Positions 12,301 through 24,745 of a stretch of 64,000 nt of DNA are shown one piece after another. Source of the DNA: Dipylidium caninum (lineage: Eukaryota > Platyhelminthes > Cestoda > Cyclophyllidea > Dipylidiidae). How positions within the stretch are numbered: the stretch's first letter is position 1; each line of letters opens with the position of its first letter. The notes under the pieces were generated by a model. The model saw only the letters and a program-made list of their open reading frames with translations, searched no databases and was not told where the DNA came from. The stretch covers positions 1,488,001-1,552,000 of the forward strand of contig QEYB01001046.1 in assembly GCA_017562135.1 (NCBI GenBank), read 5' to 3'. The translations under genes were made by a program, and so were the position numbers.

Positions 12301-15300
12301 GGCTCGCCCGAGGAATGAGGAGGGTCTCGCCGCATTCCGCGAGGCAGCGGGAGACGCTCTGGTCCTCGTTCCGGCCGAGGAGGAGGGTCATGCCCGCGAG
12401 AGCCCCGCTGAGGGACTGGTGCGCCGAGGGGACGCTCGGGTCGTAGCAGGTGCCGACGGTGATGCTGAGGGGAGAAGAAGAAGAAGGCGCGAAAACTTCA
12501 GACCTGCCTGTCTTAATGACCGAGCTGTCTGCCAAGTCACTGACATTCAAAGCACAGGATAATTAGCGAACAATCTGAGGCAAGCAGCTTTATCGCCTCA
12601 TGAGTTGCAACTTTTCTGCTCCTTAGCATGTGAAAGCTGGTAAAAACATTGAGTGTGACCGCCGTAAACCTCGTCGCTTGTGTGTTAAGACGGAAAAGGT
12701 CACGCCGAATGAGTAAACTTCTCCACGCACTCCACTAAGTCGCATTAGCTCGACTGCCGTTCGTCAGGATTCACAGAGACCTCAGGCCGCGGTTTCCTTC
12801 GTCTCCCAGCCACACCCAACCTCGCAGCGACGACCTCACTTCCGACACTCCAATCTTCTGTGCATTCCGGCTTTCATTTGTGGTTATAAGGGTGGAGAGG
12901 AAGAAGTAGGCAGGGGAATCAACAGGGAGGTCGACTTTGTGAAGACGCAAAAGTGGGCAAAAAAGAGCGCGGAGCACCGCTTCCTGGAAGCTCTGGTTTG
13001 TATTGTCTGGCCAAAGGTACCCATCGACGGTACAGAGCAAGACTGAAGCAGGCGAGCTCGACACGCCGTTTCGCGCTTCCTGGCGCCTCACCGCGCTAAG
13101 AACCAGTTCTTTCTGGAAGGCATCTCAGTGAGCGGGGCTGCTGTGGCAGTGAATGAGGCCCCACCACTGCAACCAGATGAGAGGCTGGAGAACGTGGCAG
13201 GGCACCCACCAAACGAAGTGTTTCGTTAGAGCAGCCGCAATTTTTGCCAGCAAAACAGCCTCGAGCAGTGGCCTCCTCTCCAAGTGAGAGTAGGAGGAAG
13301 CAAAGGGCAGGCGACATGCCGGCCCGATTAGAAGAATGAAGCCTACGGCGAGGAGACAAGGGGACTCACAATTGCGAGAAGAATTCCGTGGACTGGCGGG
13401 TGACGTAGATGGGGTCGCCGAGGGCTTCGGGCGTGCCCACCAGCTCCCCGTCCACCATGAGAGTGCTGGCGCCGATGTCGGCGGTCTCACGGTCGAAGGT
13501 GATGCTGATGGAGTAGTGATGCCAGGAGAATTGGCTGGCGCCTTCGCTGCCACCACCTGCGCCGGGGCTGCGTGGACCATCACCACGGCAGACGTAAGAC
13601 GGCAGTTCAGGGAAGAAGTAGGTCCGGAATATTCTGTCCATCAGTGGATTGGCCGACTGTGGATTCATTGTGGTCATCTGCACCATGATTCGGCACTCCT
13701 TCAGACTTATCCACAAGGCTCGGCTCACCGTAACTGTCCAAGAATGAGGAAAAGGGCTTATTGTCAGAGGCAGCGCCTATGATGAGGAAAATGCAGGCCG
13801 CGAAGTTATGCCACGCCGGGGAGAGAAAGTCACTCCAGGGTGAATCAGTCGACTGTACGGCGGCCCAGGCCGAGGCCACAAGGCTCCGCTCACCGCACCA
13901 CACCACACAGGAATCGCTCTGGCTCGAGCACAACCGCCAACTTGCCGAGGAGCATGGGGTGGAACCACCTCCTGCCTCGACAAAGAGCCGTCGTCGATCG
14001 CGTGAGTGCAGACAAGGCGGTCTGCTGTCGCTCCTCTGCGCGGAGCTGCTTGCAGGCAGTAGACGACAACCACGAAGCGAAGCACCCGAGGCGCAGCAGC
14101 CCGTGATGAGAGAGAATGCCACGATGTAGCCTCGCAAATGCAAAAGTCCACTGGAATTTCACAGCCATTAGCATCACGCCGGTGACAACTTGCATTTCCG
14201 GGAGTGAAAGGTAAACAGTATTCGGGTGGGAAATTTCGCCAAGCGATTCAGGAGCATCTCAGGAGGTGCTGCATTTGCAATGCAGTGTGGAGTTGTTCCC
14301 ATCATTTTGCCGTCGAGGCTCTCTTCGCCCCACCCGGCGAAAATCAGCCCGTCTCAGTCGCCAAATGAGCCCGGTGCTGCGCACACATTCGTTTCGTGAT
14401 TTGATCACGTTGCGAAACACACTCAAATTCGATTACCCGCGCTGACGGAGGGGAAAACCAGGGCGGAGACCCTCCGTCACCGCCAATTACTGTGTGTCAA
14501 GTCTCCGTCGACTTCCACTCGGGATTTCGGCAAACGGACCGAGCGCCTGCCCCACAGGCGGAGCGAAGACGCCGCCATATCTGCCGCAAGAGGAGTTGAT
14601 CATTCGCAGAGCATCCCGCGGGGCTGCGAGAGGAGTCGGGGACGCTGGGCGCGTCCGGAGACCCAGTCAAGTCTCAGAGTGAAACGAGTCTCTTTTATCC
14701 CCGGGAGGGACACATTTCCGCTGACATGAAAGCGGTGAGGGTGACGCCAGTGGAGTTGAAGTCTTCCTGACGCTCGGCGCTTTTTATGCCCCGCGGTAAC
14801 AAAAGGCTCCGAAAAAAGAATCCCACCGAGTGTATTATGAGTGAGCAATTACGGTCAAATAAAACAAAAACAACTCCAAGGACTAATTAAACGCACAGGA
14901 GGGGTTTTGCCTTAATTTAATGCAGCAGAGCAGAGTTGGAGGAAAGTGAGAAGGAATTCTCAAGATCCCAGTTCCCAGACGAACAGAGGAGAACCGCTCC
15001 ACTGTGAGCAGTGAGACGCGAGCGCGGGTGAGATGTGTGGCACCAGCGCACACACATGAGGAGAGGAGGGAGCCGGTGCTCGAGCGCCCCGAGAACCAGC
15101 AGAGTGACAGCCGCACGACGCGGCGATTGTCGCCACCGCCCTGCGCAGGGTGGACTCTACAGCACCAGCCTCGGGAGACGACAACGAGAGACTGGCCAGT
15201 GTGCGAGGCAGGGGACACTTTATGAGGGCGGAGTAGAGAAAAGCCTTTGTTTTGTGCCCCGTTCAGGCACGCTCTGGGCGGTGGCGGAGGCAGCGAGGTC

Positions 15301-18300
15301 GAGTTGATCCAATGCTGGTCCCGTGGAGGCGCGTCCCTTGCGGTGGGACCTCGCCCACCTCCGCCGCAGTGGGCGGAAGCGATGCTTGCGTTAATTAACA
15401 TTTTACCGACGATTAAAAGCTCTGGCACAATGTGCCCCCTTTCCGTTTGACGGAGGGCGGAAACTCTTCTGCCCTCCGGTCCCCATTCAAAAGACCGCGG
15501 ACCACGCCCTCCTCCGCTACCGACCACCTCAGCCCGTCAAAACTTTCTCTCTCTCTTTCTCTCGCGCGCGCTCGCACTCCCTCCTCGTATCTCCAAAAAA
15601 GGAAACCGGAAAAAGGAGGAGAAGGAGAAGGAGGAGAAAAGAAGGGCCTCGTGCGGTGTGGGTAAACAATTGTGGGAGAATAAATCCGCCTAGAAGAAGT
15701 TAGACAAGTGTGAAGGCCTTGCATGACGTTTTTGGCGTTGCAGGCACAGATGTCAGCTTCCTAGGGACAAACAAGTCCGATCCACCTACCAACGGCTTCA
15801 AAAAATATTCTACAATGAAGAGAGGAGGAATGGAGAACGATGGGGTGACAACGGAGGAGCAAATCTGCTGCAGCCAACCGACAATGGCTCCAGCGTTAAT
15901 GTCGCACTCGCCTAGGGAAATAGGGCTTTGTAACCGCGAGAGGATCGCGGAGAACAGAAATGGGGAAGGAGGAGGCGGCTCGGCCATTGAATTCGGCCAA
16001 GGAGGTTCGCCCTCACCTCCACAAGTCCTGCGTTCCGACGGGTGGGTCGCAGAGGGGAGGGTAAATAAGAGTGCCGCCTACCGGTGTCCTCCTGGCTGCA
16101 GAGAATGCTCTCGTGGTCGTCGTTCGGTTTGGGTTCGCGTTGGAGCCAGAAGGAGAGCGTGAAGTCGCGTTCGAACAGGCTGCTAGGCGTTACCCTCTCC
16201 TGCCCCTCGCTGTTACTGGCCGCGGCGGCGGCGGCCACGAGTCGCGACGTGTCCAGACGCCAGCCCGAGCGGGCGAGGGAGGAGAAGCGGAGGCCGAGGG
16301 AGAGGGGAACCACCTCGGGCAGTGCGCCGATTGCTGGCGCGACGTGTTGTGCCAAAATGTCCCTGTGCGGGTCCGGCAGCAGGTCGACGAGGGTCCCCGA
16401 GTCGATGGCTGCAAGTGTGCAAGAAGCTGACGATGACACTTTGAACACAGATCAACTGGTGCTTGTTGAGTCTAACGCCTTCTGCATAGTGACGCTTTTT
16501 AGCTAGGCGGTAATCAACGAGACACCAGCCCAAGGAAGGGGTTTTAGGGGGGTGGGGCCAGTTAGGCGCCGAGCTGTGGCCCCCGTCGAAAAGTATTTCA
16601 GGCTAAGGAAAGAGGGGCGAACGCGTTCACGTCCTTGTCGAGGTTGAGCGCACTTTGAGGCCTGCACCCGCAACGAGAGGGGCGACTTTGTCCACTGCGT
16701 CGGCCGCCGAGTCTCCGTCCAAACAAAGAGCAGCGTCCACGCAACTCGCAGGGCTGACCTGTGGATCTCCGGCGTCGTTGTCGTGGCCAAAACCACGAAA
16801 GCCTAACGTCGAATCTGGCGGCAAAGTACGCCAAACAGACGCATTTTATTCCACGCGTTGTTGTACTCTCCTCACTGCCTGCGTTGAGCGCAGTTTTGTG
16901 ACAGAAGCGCGATGAGCCGTCGTTGTGGCTTCCGCACTTTGCGCGCTTTATGCAGACCTCCGTCATACGGAGCAGGCGACATTCTCTGAAGCGACCACGG
17001 GGGGGGGGGGGGGGGAATTTAGGGGAGGATGGGGCGGGCCGATGGCTGCGGACCACCGTGGCTCGGTCGGGTTTGGGCGATGTGCACAAAAGCCTTAACT
17101 GGGGAAGCAGATTCCTATTAGCCAATTCGGTTTCCTCCCAGATAGCAGTGGGTGAGCGTCCACAACGAGGCCACAGTTAACTTTATCGACGGCGGATGGG
17201 CCCATTTGCATCCGCAGCCAGATGCTGCGGTTCTCCCGCCGGAGTTGTGCAAATAACGCTGTGTTGAGGAAATCCCCAACTTTGGCGAGAGACAAAAAAG
17301 GGGAGGGAAGAAGGACCAAACACGCGGCACCTGCCTGACGTGGCGACTTTGCCCAACTCGGGCCGATGCGACACACTCAAACACTGGAGATCCATTTCTT
17401 CTTTCCGCCCTCACGATTCACTCTACCGTGACGTACCAGATCTCTTCCAAAATACACCCACACACTCACACACACGTGTGTTCGTTAAGCCGGAAACAGC
17501 GTCGATCCGCTTTAGCCCAAGGCGCCTCCCCCTCGGCGAGGGAAGATGTCAGAAGGAGGAGTGGAGTGGGAGGCACACTCGGGCTTTTGGATTCCGCATT
17601 TTGCTGCCTCCGATGCACGCAGCGTCGTGAAGTGTCATTTCTCCTCGACGTCAATCACCAGTGAAGACTGAGGCGCCTAAGTGCTCACGGAGGTGTGCCT
17701 CGCCACAGGGCCGAGCCACGAAAATTACCTGGTGCAAACGTTTCGTTTCTCTCATGATCGCCTCAGGCACGTTTATTAAAGGGGCTGAGAGAAAAAAAGG
17801 CGGATGAGTGAGGTGGGAGCAGTTGGGGTGCAGCGGAGCCGGCGGTTAAGAGTACCACGAGAATCGCGAAGGAGCCTTTCCCGCGAGAGCAGCGAGCGTT
17901 CAACGCGGTCCCAAGTTCCCCCACCTCAGCCCAAAAAAACCTGCCTCATTTTCTCAGAGCTTGCAATAACCACTGAGAGTCGGGGCTGATGAAAAGCCAG
18001 ACAAAACAAATGAACTTCGGGAAGTGGGCACGGCGGCATGTCGTGCAACCCCGCAGTCTAGTTAAATACGAAGTTGGAAAGAAGAAGGTGGAGTAGAAAG
18101 GCGGGGAGAAATAGTAATAAAGATAATGTTCAGAACCACAAAGTGGTACCCCGGTGTCAGGGGGATAGTTTCAAGGGGGAAAGGAATTATGAAAAATCTC
18201 CCTAAGACGATTGGAGAAGTTGACGGCCTCTTTTGAGAGTAATTAGACAGGAAGGTGGAAATAAAAGTGGCTTTCAGAAACACACGGGCAGGCAATGGAG

Positions 18301-21300
18301 GCGGAGGAGGAGGCGGGGTGGGGGGGGAGGGGAAAGAGAGGAGAGGACGAGAAGACGAACGTACCGCAGAGTTTGTGCTGCTCGTGGAGACTGCGAGGGT
18401 CGTGTCGGCAGAAGGCGGGCGAGGCGGTGGCGAGCTCCCTGCCCGGCAGGCCGGAGCGCAGACTCACCTGGGCGAAGATGCGCGAGTCGGCCTCGTCGCA
18501 GGTCATCCCGCACATGTCCAGCCGGTAGGAGGGCGGCCAGAGCAGACGCTTCGGTTGGTGCTCACTCGACGAGTGGTACAGCGAGGTGGGGAGGCCTGGG
18601 CAGAGGTCGTCGCGCATTAAGTCACAGTCTGTGTCCCACCCCACCCCACCCCCTCCGCAGGCCCGCTGCGGTGGCGACCGCAGCTTCGGCGGTAGATCGG
18701 TGGCCCGTGACGGGCGATGGGCGTGCGGTTGGCTCAACACGGCCCACTCGACTCCTCCCTACACAGTTGCTTATAAGTTTTGTTTACACGCAGTGCACTT
18801 TAGCGAAACATTCACCCCATGACAGGTTAAATTAGAAGCCCCACTTTTCCCATGTAGAGGACTAATGCACCGGATCGCCCCAATTCCAACTCGAGTCCCC
18901 CTTCCCAGGGAATTAGGATTTTCTCACGAGTATCGCGTCGAGTTCACCCCCTCTCCCGAGTGTTTGGCAAGCGGTTGAGGCCAAAATTTGCGGAAACGCC
19001 TCAGATATAGGGCAGACGGAGTAAAAAATTAACAGTGGCAGCATAACGCTCCCAGGGTTTTTGGGAGTCTAAAGAGGCTGAGAGGAGGCTATGCTCTCAT
19101 TCCGATTAGTTGAATCTGCTTGTCTTGTCATGTCTTGGCTGACGGAGAGACTGTCGCTGTTGTGAGAGCGGGGCGATGCCGAAGCGAGCAGAGCCAGCTT
19201 AAGAGTGCTCGAGCAAAAGAATGATGCGACCTGAAATAAATCTGCTCCCGGGTGCATCGGATGGGAAAGTCGGGCCACGCGAGGCACGTTGGAGGCCTCC
19301 GACCGGACTCGCGCCGAGTTGAAGGCTCTAAAGACGCTCCTGTGTTCAAGTGGAACTCATTCCCACTTGGGCATCGTCGCCTACGCCGCACCTCCTCCCC
19401 CTGTGCATCAGGCCGGGATCAGCAACAAAGTCACCCGCCGGTTAGGGTGCACCCGTCCGCCGAGGAGATGGGGACAGCGAGGCGCGGCGCAGCTCGGCGA
19501 GGCGAGTGGACTCACCGCTCCATCGCGGCTCGCAGTTGCCTTGGATGACCCTCACGTTCACAAGAGCGGTGGCTGATTTTACTCTCACGGCTGCACAGTC
19601 CCTGTACTGCACGCGAAAACGGAAATTCCTCGGCGAGGCATTGGTGAGAATCTCGCGTGTTCGGATGACACCTAATAAAAAAAGAAGGCAGTTTTTAGTG
19701 CTTGGAGGTAATTTTCCGAACTAAAAACCCCTGGATGAAGGTCATAAAACACAAAATTGGGATTCCTGTGCTGATGCCGGATCATCGCCCGACTTGTCAG
19801 GGTCATCTGGACTGCCCCAATTCCCACAGTATCAACATTTGCACTCCGAGCGGTTGATAGGCTGCGCGCTTAATTCTACCCGCTCCGCCCATTGGTGGAC
19901 GGCATTCTCCGAAACAGACGAGCGCATTCACAGGGGAAAATATGATTTTCCACGCAAAATTATTGCATGAACAGCGAGATACACCACCAAAACGACGAGG
20001 CTGCGTCCAGGCTGTCCGCGACACCCCGACTCATGCACCAGCGCGTCGCGGGAGTTCATCCCCCACTCCAAGGCAAAAACGCCACCTCCACAAATTGCCA
20101 TTCACAGCTTGCGAACAAACCGAAGTGAAAGGGTTGAATTCATCACATTGTGGCGTAAATGCGTGGTGGAAGAGGAGTGCAAAGAGCGGAGCAGTCGACC
20201 GCTCGAAGGACGAGCGTCGCATGGCCGAACGCGGAGGGCGTTGCAGGGGACCGGCGCTCCGCGGGTGCGGTGAGAGACGGGCTCGAATTCCGCCTGCTCG
20301 GCAAGGCAGAGCGCCTGGTGCCAAGTGGAATGTCAATAGGCGCGGAGCACGGAGCGCTCCGACGAATCACCTCTGGCGCAGGCGGGTGCCATGTGACACA
20401 CGACGCCGATCGCAGGGGCGTTGACAGGTGACGCATGCGCCGAGCGGCAAGGCAGCGTGGTGAGGCGAGAGGTCTGCCAAAGGAAGGGGCGCCTCTCGTG
20501 TGCACCGCGGCGCCTCCGTCCACGGAATCGGTAAATCCGTTTGTGGCCCGAGTGAAATCTCCCCGCCTCGGAACTGGCGGCAGGGCAAACAGGACGGACC
20601 TGCCCGCGTCCCCCCTCACGGCGGCCAAAACCGGTTCGATCAGACTGTGTTTCCGTCGACCCACCCGGTCCTCTCACCTCCGTGACACGACGCGCCCTCA
20701 GGCACTCGGGCACCCTGTCCACCCAAACGCGCTGTCAGTCATGGCATTTTCGTGTCGGAACCGAAAGGCAACAGCATTTACCGCTTTCACCTGTCACTGC
20801 TGACCGCAGAGGTCAAAGCATCGGAGGTTTCCTACTCCAAAAAGGAGGCACCAAAGTGGCGTGTTCACGAAAGTGTACAACTAAAATTCACCCACGCGTG
20901 CACATAAATCCATATCAGCGCTTTTTCGGTCGTCCAGCCATTGTTTTACTGAATACGCACTACTTGAGACAAAGTGCTTTCCTTCGAACGCACTACACGT
21001 AGGCTCAACTTTTGAATCAGCAAGTTGGGTGGCGATCACAATCGTCGCAGTGTGGAAACAAAGTGACCGAAAGTTCGTGCGGTTGACAGCGCTTGCTTTC
21101 GAGCGTTGAACGCGGTTTTGTTGCATGACGGAAAAAAAGGTTGAATATAAGGCTTGGGGAATGGCATCGGTCTGTGACGATGAAACGGAATCACGAGCCG
21201 TTTTTAGTGGGGCGACTGTTGTCGAGATTAACAGTCGGGTGGAGAGTAGGAGTAGCCTCATGACGACCGCGCTGTGCCAACGGTTAGGCAGCCATAAAAC

Positions 21301-23617
21301 TATGCAAATTACAACTCACTCACTCCCCAGCTCAGGTGGGGAGGGCAAGCAAGACGCCGTCACAAAGACGAGGACTTTGGAGATAATGGCAGAAATTAAT
21401 TCTAACGAGAAGTGGAATTCTGAGTGAAAAATCCCATGAATCACGAGAAGGCTGGTGTCAGAGGAGGAGTAAAAAAAGGGAGCCAACATGTTAATAGCCG
21501 ATGGATGAGCTAAACGATGAGAGATTAGGAACGAGGAAAAAAAGACAACTCTTAAGAGTTTCCGAAACAGGGTCTGAAGCCCAGAAGTGGTCAGAAGGTG
21601 TCGGTGGCGGCTCACTATGCGGTGTCGGTGGCGGCTCACTATGCGGTGGCTCCACCATTCTGCCATGACCGCTTGATAATGTTACACTTGAAAGGGCTAA
21701 ATTTATTCCCTGGTGAATAGTACCGCCGGAGGAATGAGTGAGAGAGAGGAATGGCTGGTCACGCCTCCCCCGTTTGCACTATTTACACCTCACGTGAGTC
21801 AAGGGCCATGATATTTTGAGTTTGAATTCAGTTTATTTTAAGCCTTTCGTCCTTCTTCATACTATTTCGTCAATCTTGTCTTTGACAATTGCTAAAACGG
21901 CTAGTAATGGAAGACAGCTGCTCACTGGCAGTGAAGGCAACTATAAAAACCGACGATAAAAGATGAAAGTGATATGAACCCTCCCGCCAGTGTGGAATCA
22001 ATGTCATACCAGTTGCTGTCGTATGTTCACAAGGTGGAAAATACTGTCAAACACCTAAAACAGGGGGTGTTTGACAGTGCGGAGAGATGTCTAAACGGAG
22101 GCAATGATTGTGGTCACTGGGTGACAACGTGTATGCGATCATCCAGTCTGAGTGCCAGGCATTAAGGTGGTGCAAACTATAAAGAGCAACTGAGAGCTGT
22201 CTAACCGTGGGAATCCACGTTAAAGGGCACCACGTCGCCGGCAAGAAGAGAGTAGCCGCAATGCTGATACCCATTGCTGATTGGGGCAGTAGGCGACTCA
22301 TGCATCACGGTAACCTTCCCGCAGATGGCACCCATACTGGTGTAGGTAACCGCTGAGAAATTGTAGGTGGCCTCGGTGAAACGCAACTGCTCATCTGCCC
22401 GAATATTGACATTCACCAAAACTCTGCAATACCAAAGAAAGGCAGGTATTTGAATAATGCCTTTTTAGAAAAAGCCTCACAAAATTAGACGGCTAAAATA
22501 ACACGAAAGAATTCGTGAGTGGTACTGTGTGATTAATAAAACAAATGCTACAGGAATATAACGAAATAACAAAGAACGGGAACTTCTACCTGCGAATAAT
22601 ATAAATAAAGATGCTTCCAAATAATAAAATCACCTACACAACAAGAAGAAATGAAAAAATTATTGAAGAAATCCCTTATTCTGCTCTGAATTAAATGAAG
22701 ACAACTAGCCCATCTAGAGATATCAAAACAGTCGATAGTATATTTAGCAAACTTAGGTGTTTTGACATAAAAGGTATTACTTATTAGGAACTCAACATTG
22801 CCACTTTTATTGTCCACGGAACATTATAATGAAAACCAAATATGTTAGAGTCTTACGAGACCCACTTGTTTTACAACATGGATGGAGGCAGTAATATGTG
22901 AACACATTTAAAATGTCAATCAACTCTTTTTTTTAGATCATAATTAGGACAGATAAATCAATTAAGAGTTTATGAAATTGCCTTAAATTGTAAAAGTTTG
23001 TGAAAATTTGAACTAGTTTTCATTTTAATAATAGGAATTAACAACAACCGCGATCTTGCTTAAAAGGCATATGGGACGCACTGTGGGAGATACTTTGCTG
23101 GGCAGACGAGAACTACCATTGAAAAGACTGTATATGAAGCTGAAGTTAACTAGTTCACAAAAAATGGAAGAAAAATGCATTTATGACTGACAGTACCTCT
23201 CTGAATAATTTGGTGGGCTGTCACAATCGTAAGCTTCAATTTGAAATGTGTACATTCTGTTTTGATTAAAATCCAAGGGTGCATCTTTGCGCACGCGAAT
23301 CTCCCCAGTTCCCAAAACGGTGTCTTTCAAATCCACCTCAAAAGGGAATTGATGTTCATCTTTCACAATCGGATGAAATCCACATATTTTTTTGGATCGG
23401 CTCGCGTTTGTCTTTGTGAAAGCTCTTAGTTGCGGAAAGAGCTTCACGGATGCTTCGTGTTTAAATAACTGTCCGACGTAGGCATTACCTGACTCCTTCG
23501 GTAAGTCAAACTCAACAGCAGGACCAAACCAAAGCCTTTGCGATTTAAAACCTCAGAAAGTACCTTACCTTGGCAAATGAACAGGCATGCAAAAATCGCG
23601 GCGCCTTGGATATACAT
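1..23617 (-). CDS. CLSTN: calsyntenin (cadherin/LNS type I membrane protein), 3' end off window
   Basis: Calsyntenins are type I membrane proteins with two cadherin repeats, a laminin-G/LNS domain and an acidic cytoplasmic tail; they link vesicle cargo to kinesin and act at synapses. Fourteen exons join in phase: 23569-23617 (ATG, signal peptide), 23197-23488, 22206-22423, 19516-19671, 18365-18628, 16082-16408, 13370-13733, 12299-12464, 9736-9923, 8220-8524, 5210-5571, 4334-4561, 2423-2650 and 1-331. Together they give at least 1159 residues; human CLSTN1 has 981. Family-like strings include IEAYDCD and ICGFHPIV (cadherin 1), ESILCSQEDT (LNS), RYWPPVEIEK and LERKFQLICS (membrane-proximal region) and LNVIENPIEKLE after the membrane span. 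The span is about residues 984-1006 (GLAIGLGVGGIAVLVIVAAF). All splice sites used are GT-AG. The first three exons lie in AT-rich DNA and the rest in GC-rich DNA. The stop codon is outside the window. Confidence 0.93.
1471..1605. repeat. two (CA)n microsatellites in a calsyntenin intron
   Basis: (AC)11 lies at 1471-1492 and (CA)14 at 1578-1605, separated by non-repeat DNA containing a shorter CA run at about 1566-1574. Both are in the last recognised calsyntenin intron. Confidence 0.97.
2423..2650 (-). CDS. CLSTN: calsyntenin exon 13: transmembrane segment and juxtamembrane tail
   Basis: The exon encodes 76 residues, phase 0 to phase 0. A short stalk (KNAEPKVNST) leads into a 23-residue hydrophobic Gly/Val/Ala helix, then a basic stop-transfer region (FFRRSECKPPGR) and LNVIENPIEKLE. 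The last string matches the LTITVNPMETYE region of the vertebrate tail. Acceptor TTACATAG and donor GAG|GTAAGA are both good. Confidence 0.9.
4334..4561 (-). CDS. CLSTN: calsyntenin exon 12: Asp/Tyr-rich ectodomain stalk
   Basis: This exon encodes 76 residues, phase 0 at both ends, between the last conserved ectodomain exon and the transmembrane exon. After about 35 ordinary residues it becomes almost pure acid: runs of Asp mixed with Tyr and Gly (for example DDYDGDEDDDDGDYDGDD), ending ALDEAQWPRV. It lies before the membrane span, so it should be extracellular or lumenal. Vertebrate calsyntenins as I remember them have their acidic stretch in the cytoplasmic tail. Confidence 0.8.
16999..17015. 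repeat. poly-G tract (17 G)
   Basis: An uninterrupted run of 17 G on the plus strand, inside the intron 16409-18364 of calsyntenin. In the pre-mRNA it is a C tract. Confidence 0.97.
21547..21560. repeat. 14-bp perfect palindrome AACTCTTAAGAGTT
   Basis: A perfect dyad 37 bp before the 24-bp direct repeat in the same calsyntenin intron. No function is evident. Confidence 0.95.
21597..21647. repeat. 24-bp direct repeat, two exact copies
   Basis: The unit runs from GGTGTCGG to CACTATGC. It occurs at 21597-21620 and 21621-21644 without mismatch and is followed by the start of a third copy. It lies at the edge of the GC-rich block, in the third calsyntenin intron. Confidence 0.95.
22043..22078. 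repeat. perfect 13-bp inverted repeat with 10-nt loop
   Basis: ACTGTCAAACACC at 22043-22055 is followed by a 10-nt loop and its exact reverse complement at 22066-22078. It lies 128 nt inside the third calsyntenin intron, counted from the donor at 22205. Confidence 0.95.
23569..23617 (-). CDS. CLSTN: calsyntenin exon 1: start codon and signal peptide
   Basis: The exon starts MYIQGAAIFACLFICQ, a typical short hydrophobic signal peptide, and ends one base into a Gly codon at a GTAAGG donor. The next exon supplies GT and continues NAYVGQLF, the start of the mature ectodomain. A possible 3' splice site (TTCTGCAG) lies about 6 nt before the ATG, so a 5' UTR exon or spliced-leader addition is possible. 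Confidence 0.8.
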
Positions 23618-24745
23618 CCTACGCTGCAGAATAAGGTTCCGAAAATAAAATTGCGCAGGCGGGCGGTGACCTTAGGAAAAACAAAAGTATTCACTTAGTA
23701 AAATAAAACAATCTTAGTCAGATATTTAATCTACTACAAACGCCTTATATAAAAGCAAAGCGTATATATTTGTGTTGCAATAAAATATATGTCGATAGAT
23801 TGTTGCGATTATTCTGATTTCTGTTTTTTGAAGGTACACGAGTAATAAATACTAGACCTAAATATTTTGATATATTTTCTTCCGCTACCGGTTCATATCG
23901 GACCACAACCATTTCGCACGTTAAGAAAGAAAACAATTTAGACTGGCCCTTATTGAGAACATGGGATGTCACCGAATAAGGAAATTTTCTCCACACAATT
24001 ACGCCTCCTAAGCACTTCCTGTTATTGTAATGTTTTTTTCCACTACGGCTTTTATTATTTATTCAGCCAGGTACGAATAATTGATTTCTTTGACATTATA
24101 AAATCTAAACATTGAATGTGTCTTTGATGCATTATTTACCCTTGAAGGAGTACGCATTGTCGAGGCGAAAGACAGAAGCGAGTACTCGTACAACTTTGTG
24201 GGAACTAAATTACTGGAAGAACCCAATGCACATTATAGGAATTTGTTAATACATTCACTGATCGATTTCTCATCACTGAAACTCTGCAGTTGCCGAATTT
24301 ATTAAATCCTAACTCCCCAATTCTTCAAATGCAGTTAACGCCACCAAGCAAATATTTTATCGCCTTCTCAGAAACCTCCATTGTGTGAATGCGTTAATGA
24401 GGGCTTATAGGGTACATTGTTTATGCTCAAATGGCATAAAATCTTGTCAGCCAGTTGAAGATGACTTTCGCCCTCATGTCTAGCTTGCCGGTACCATACT
24501 TGATGCCATGGGCTTCAAGATTTTCTGAGGCAATTCACGAAGCGCCTTCAGGATGGCGGACGCGAACGAAAAGGGGGAGATTGCGACAAAAGGCTTCTTC
24601 CAAGGGGTTCACAATCATGAGTCCGAAAAATGAAAGGCGCGTGTTACCTTTCAGAGAAATTGTATTTTAGTACAGACCAAATTGTCGGTTAAGTAAAACT
24701 ATGTACAGTTCTTAAGTCACACTAGAAAATACTAAGTTATTCTCG
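23618..24745. other. intergenic DNA upstream of calsyntenin
   Basis: AT-rich DNA between the calsyntenin ATG and the 3' end of the 24746-25636 ORF. It probably holds the calsyntenin promoter. AATAAA on the minus strand at 24298-24303 could serve the upstream ORF. A short, less AT-rich patch near 24450-24640 has open frames on both strands but nothing I recognise. Confidence 0.5.

Larger units (their letters stand above)
332..22205 (-). other. calsyntenin introns (large non-coding stretches)
   Basis: Introns longer than 600 nt inside this span are 332-2422, 2651-4333, 4562-5209, 5572-8219, 8525-9735, 9924-12298, 12465-13369, 13734-16081, 16409-18364, 18629-19515 and 19672-22205. They are GC-rich, CpG-rich and purine-rich on the plus strand, so long chance ORFs are common on both strands. 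Besides the repeats listed separately I see no gene, RNA or intact mobile element in them. Confidence 0.7.

Noticed and set aside
14883..15527. Minus-strand ORF of 214 codons
   Set aside because: Lies in a GC-rich calsyntenin intron, has no family resemblance, and no phase-compatible splice sites were needed there.
18233..18835. Plus-strand ORF of 200 codons rich in Arg
   Set aside because: Antisense to calsyntenin exon 18365-18628 and its purine-rich flanks.
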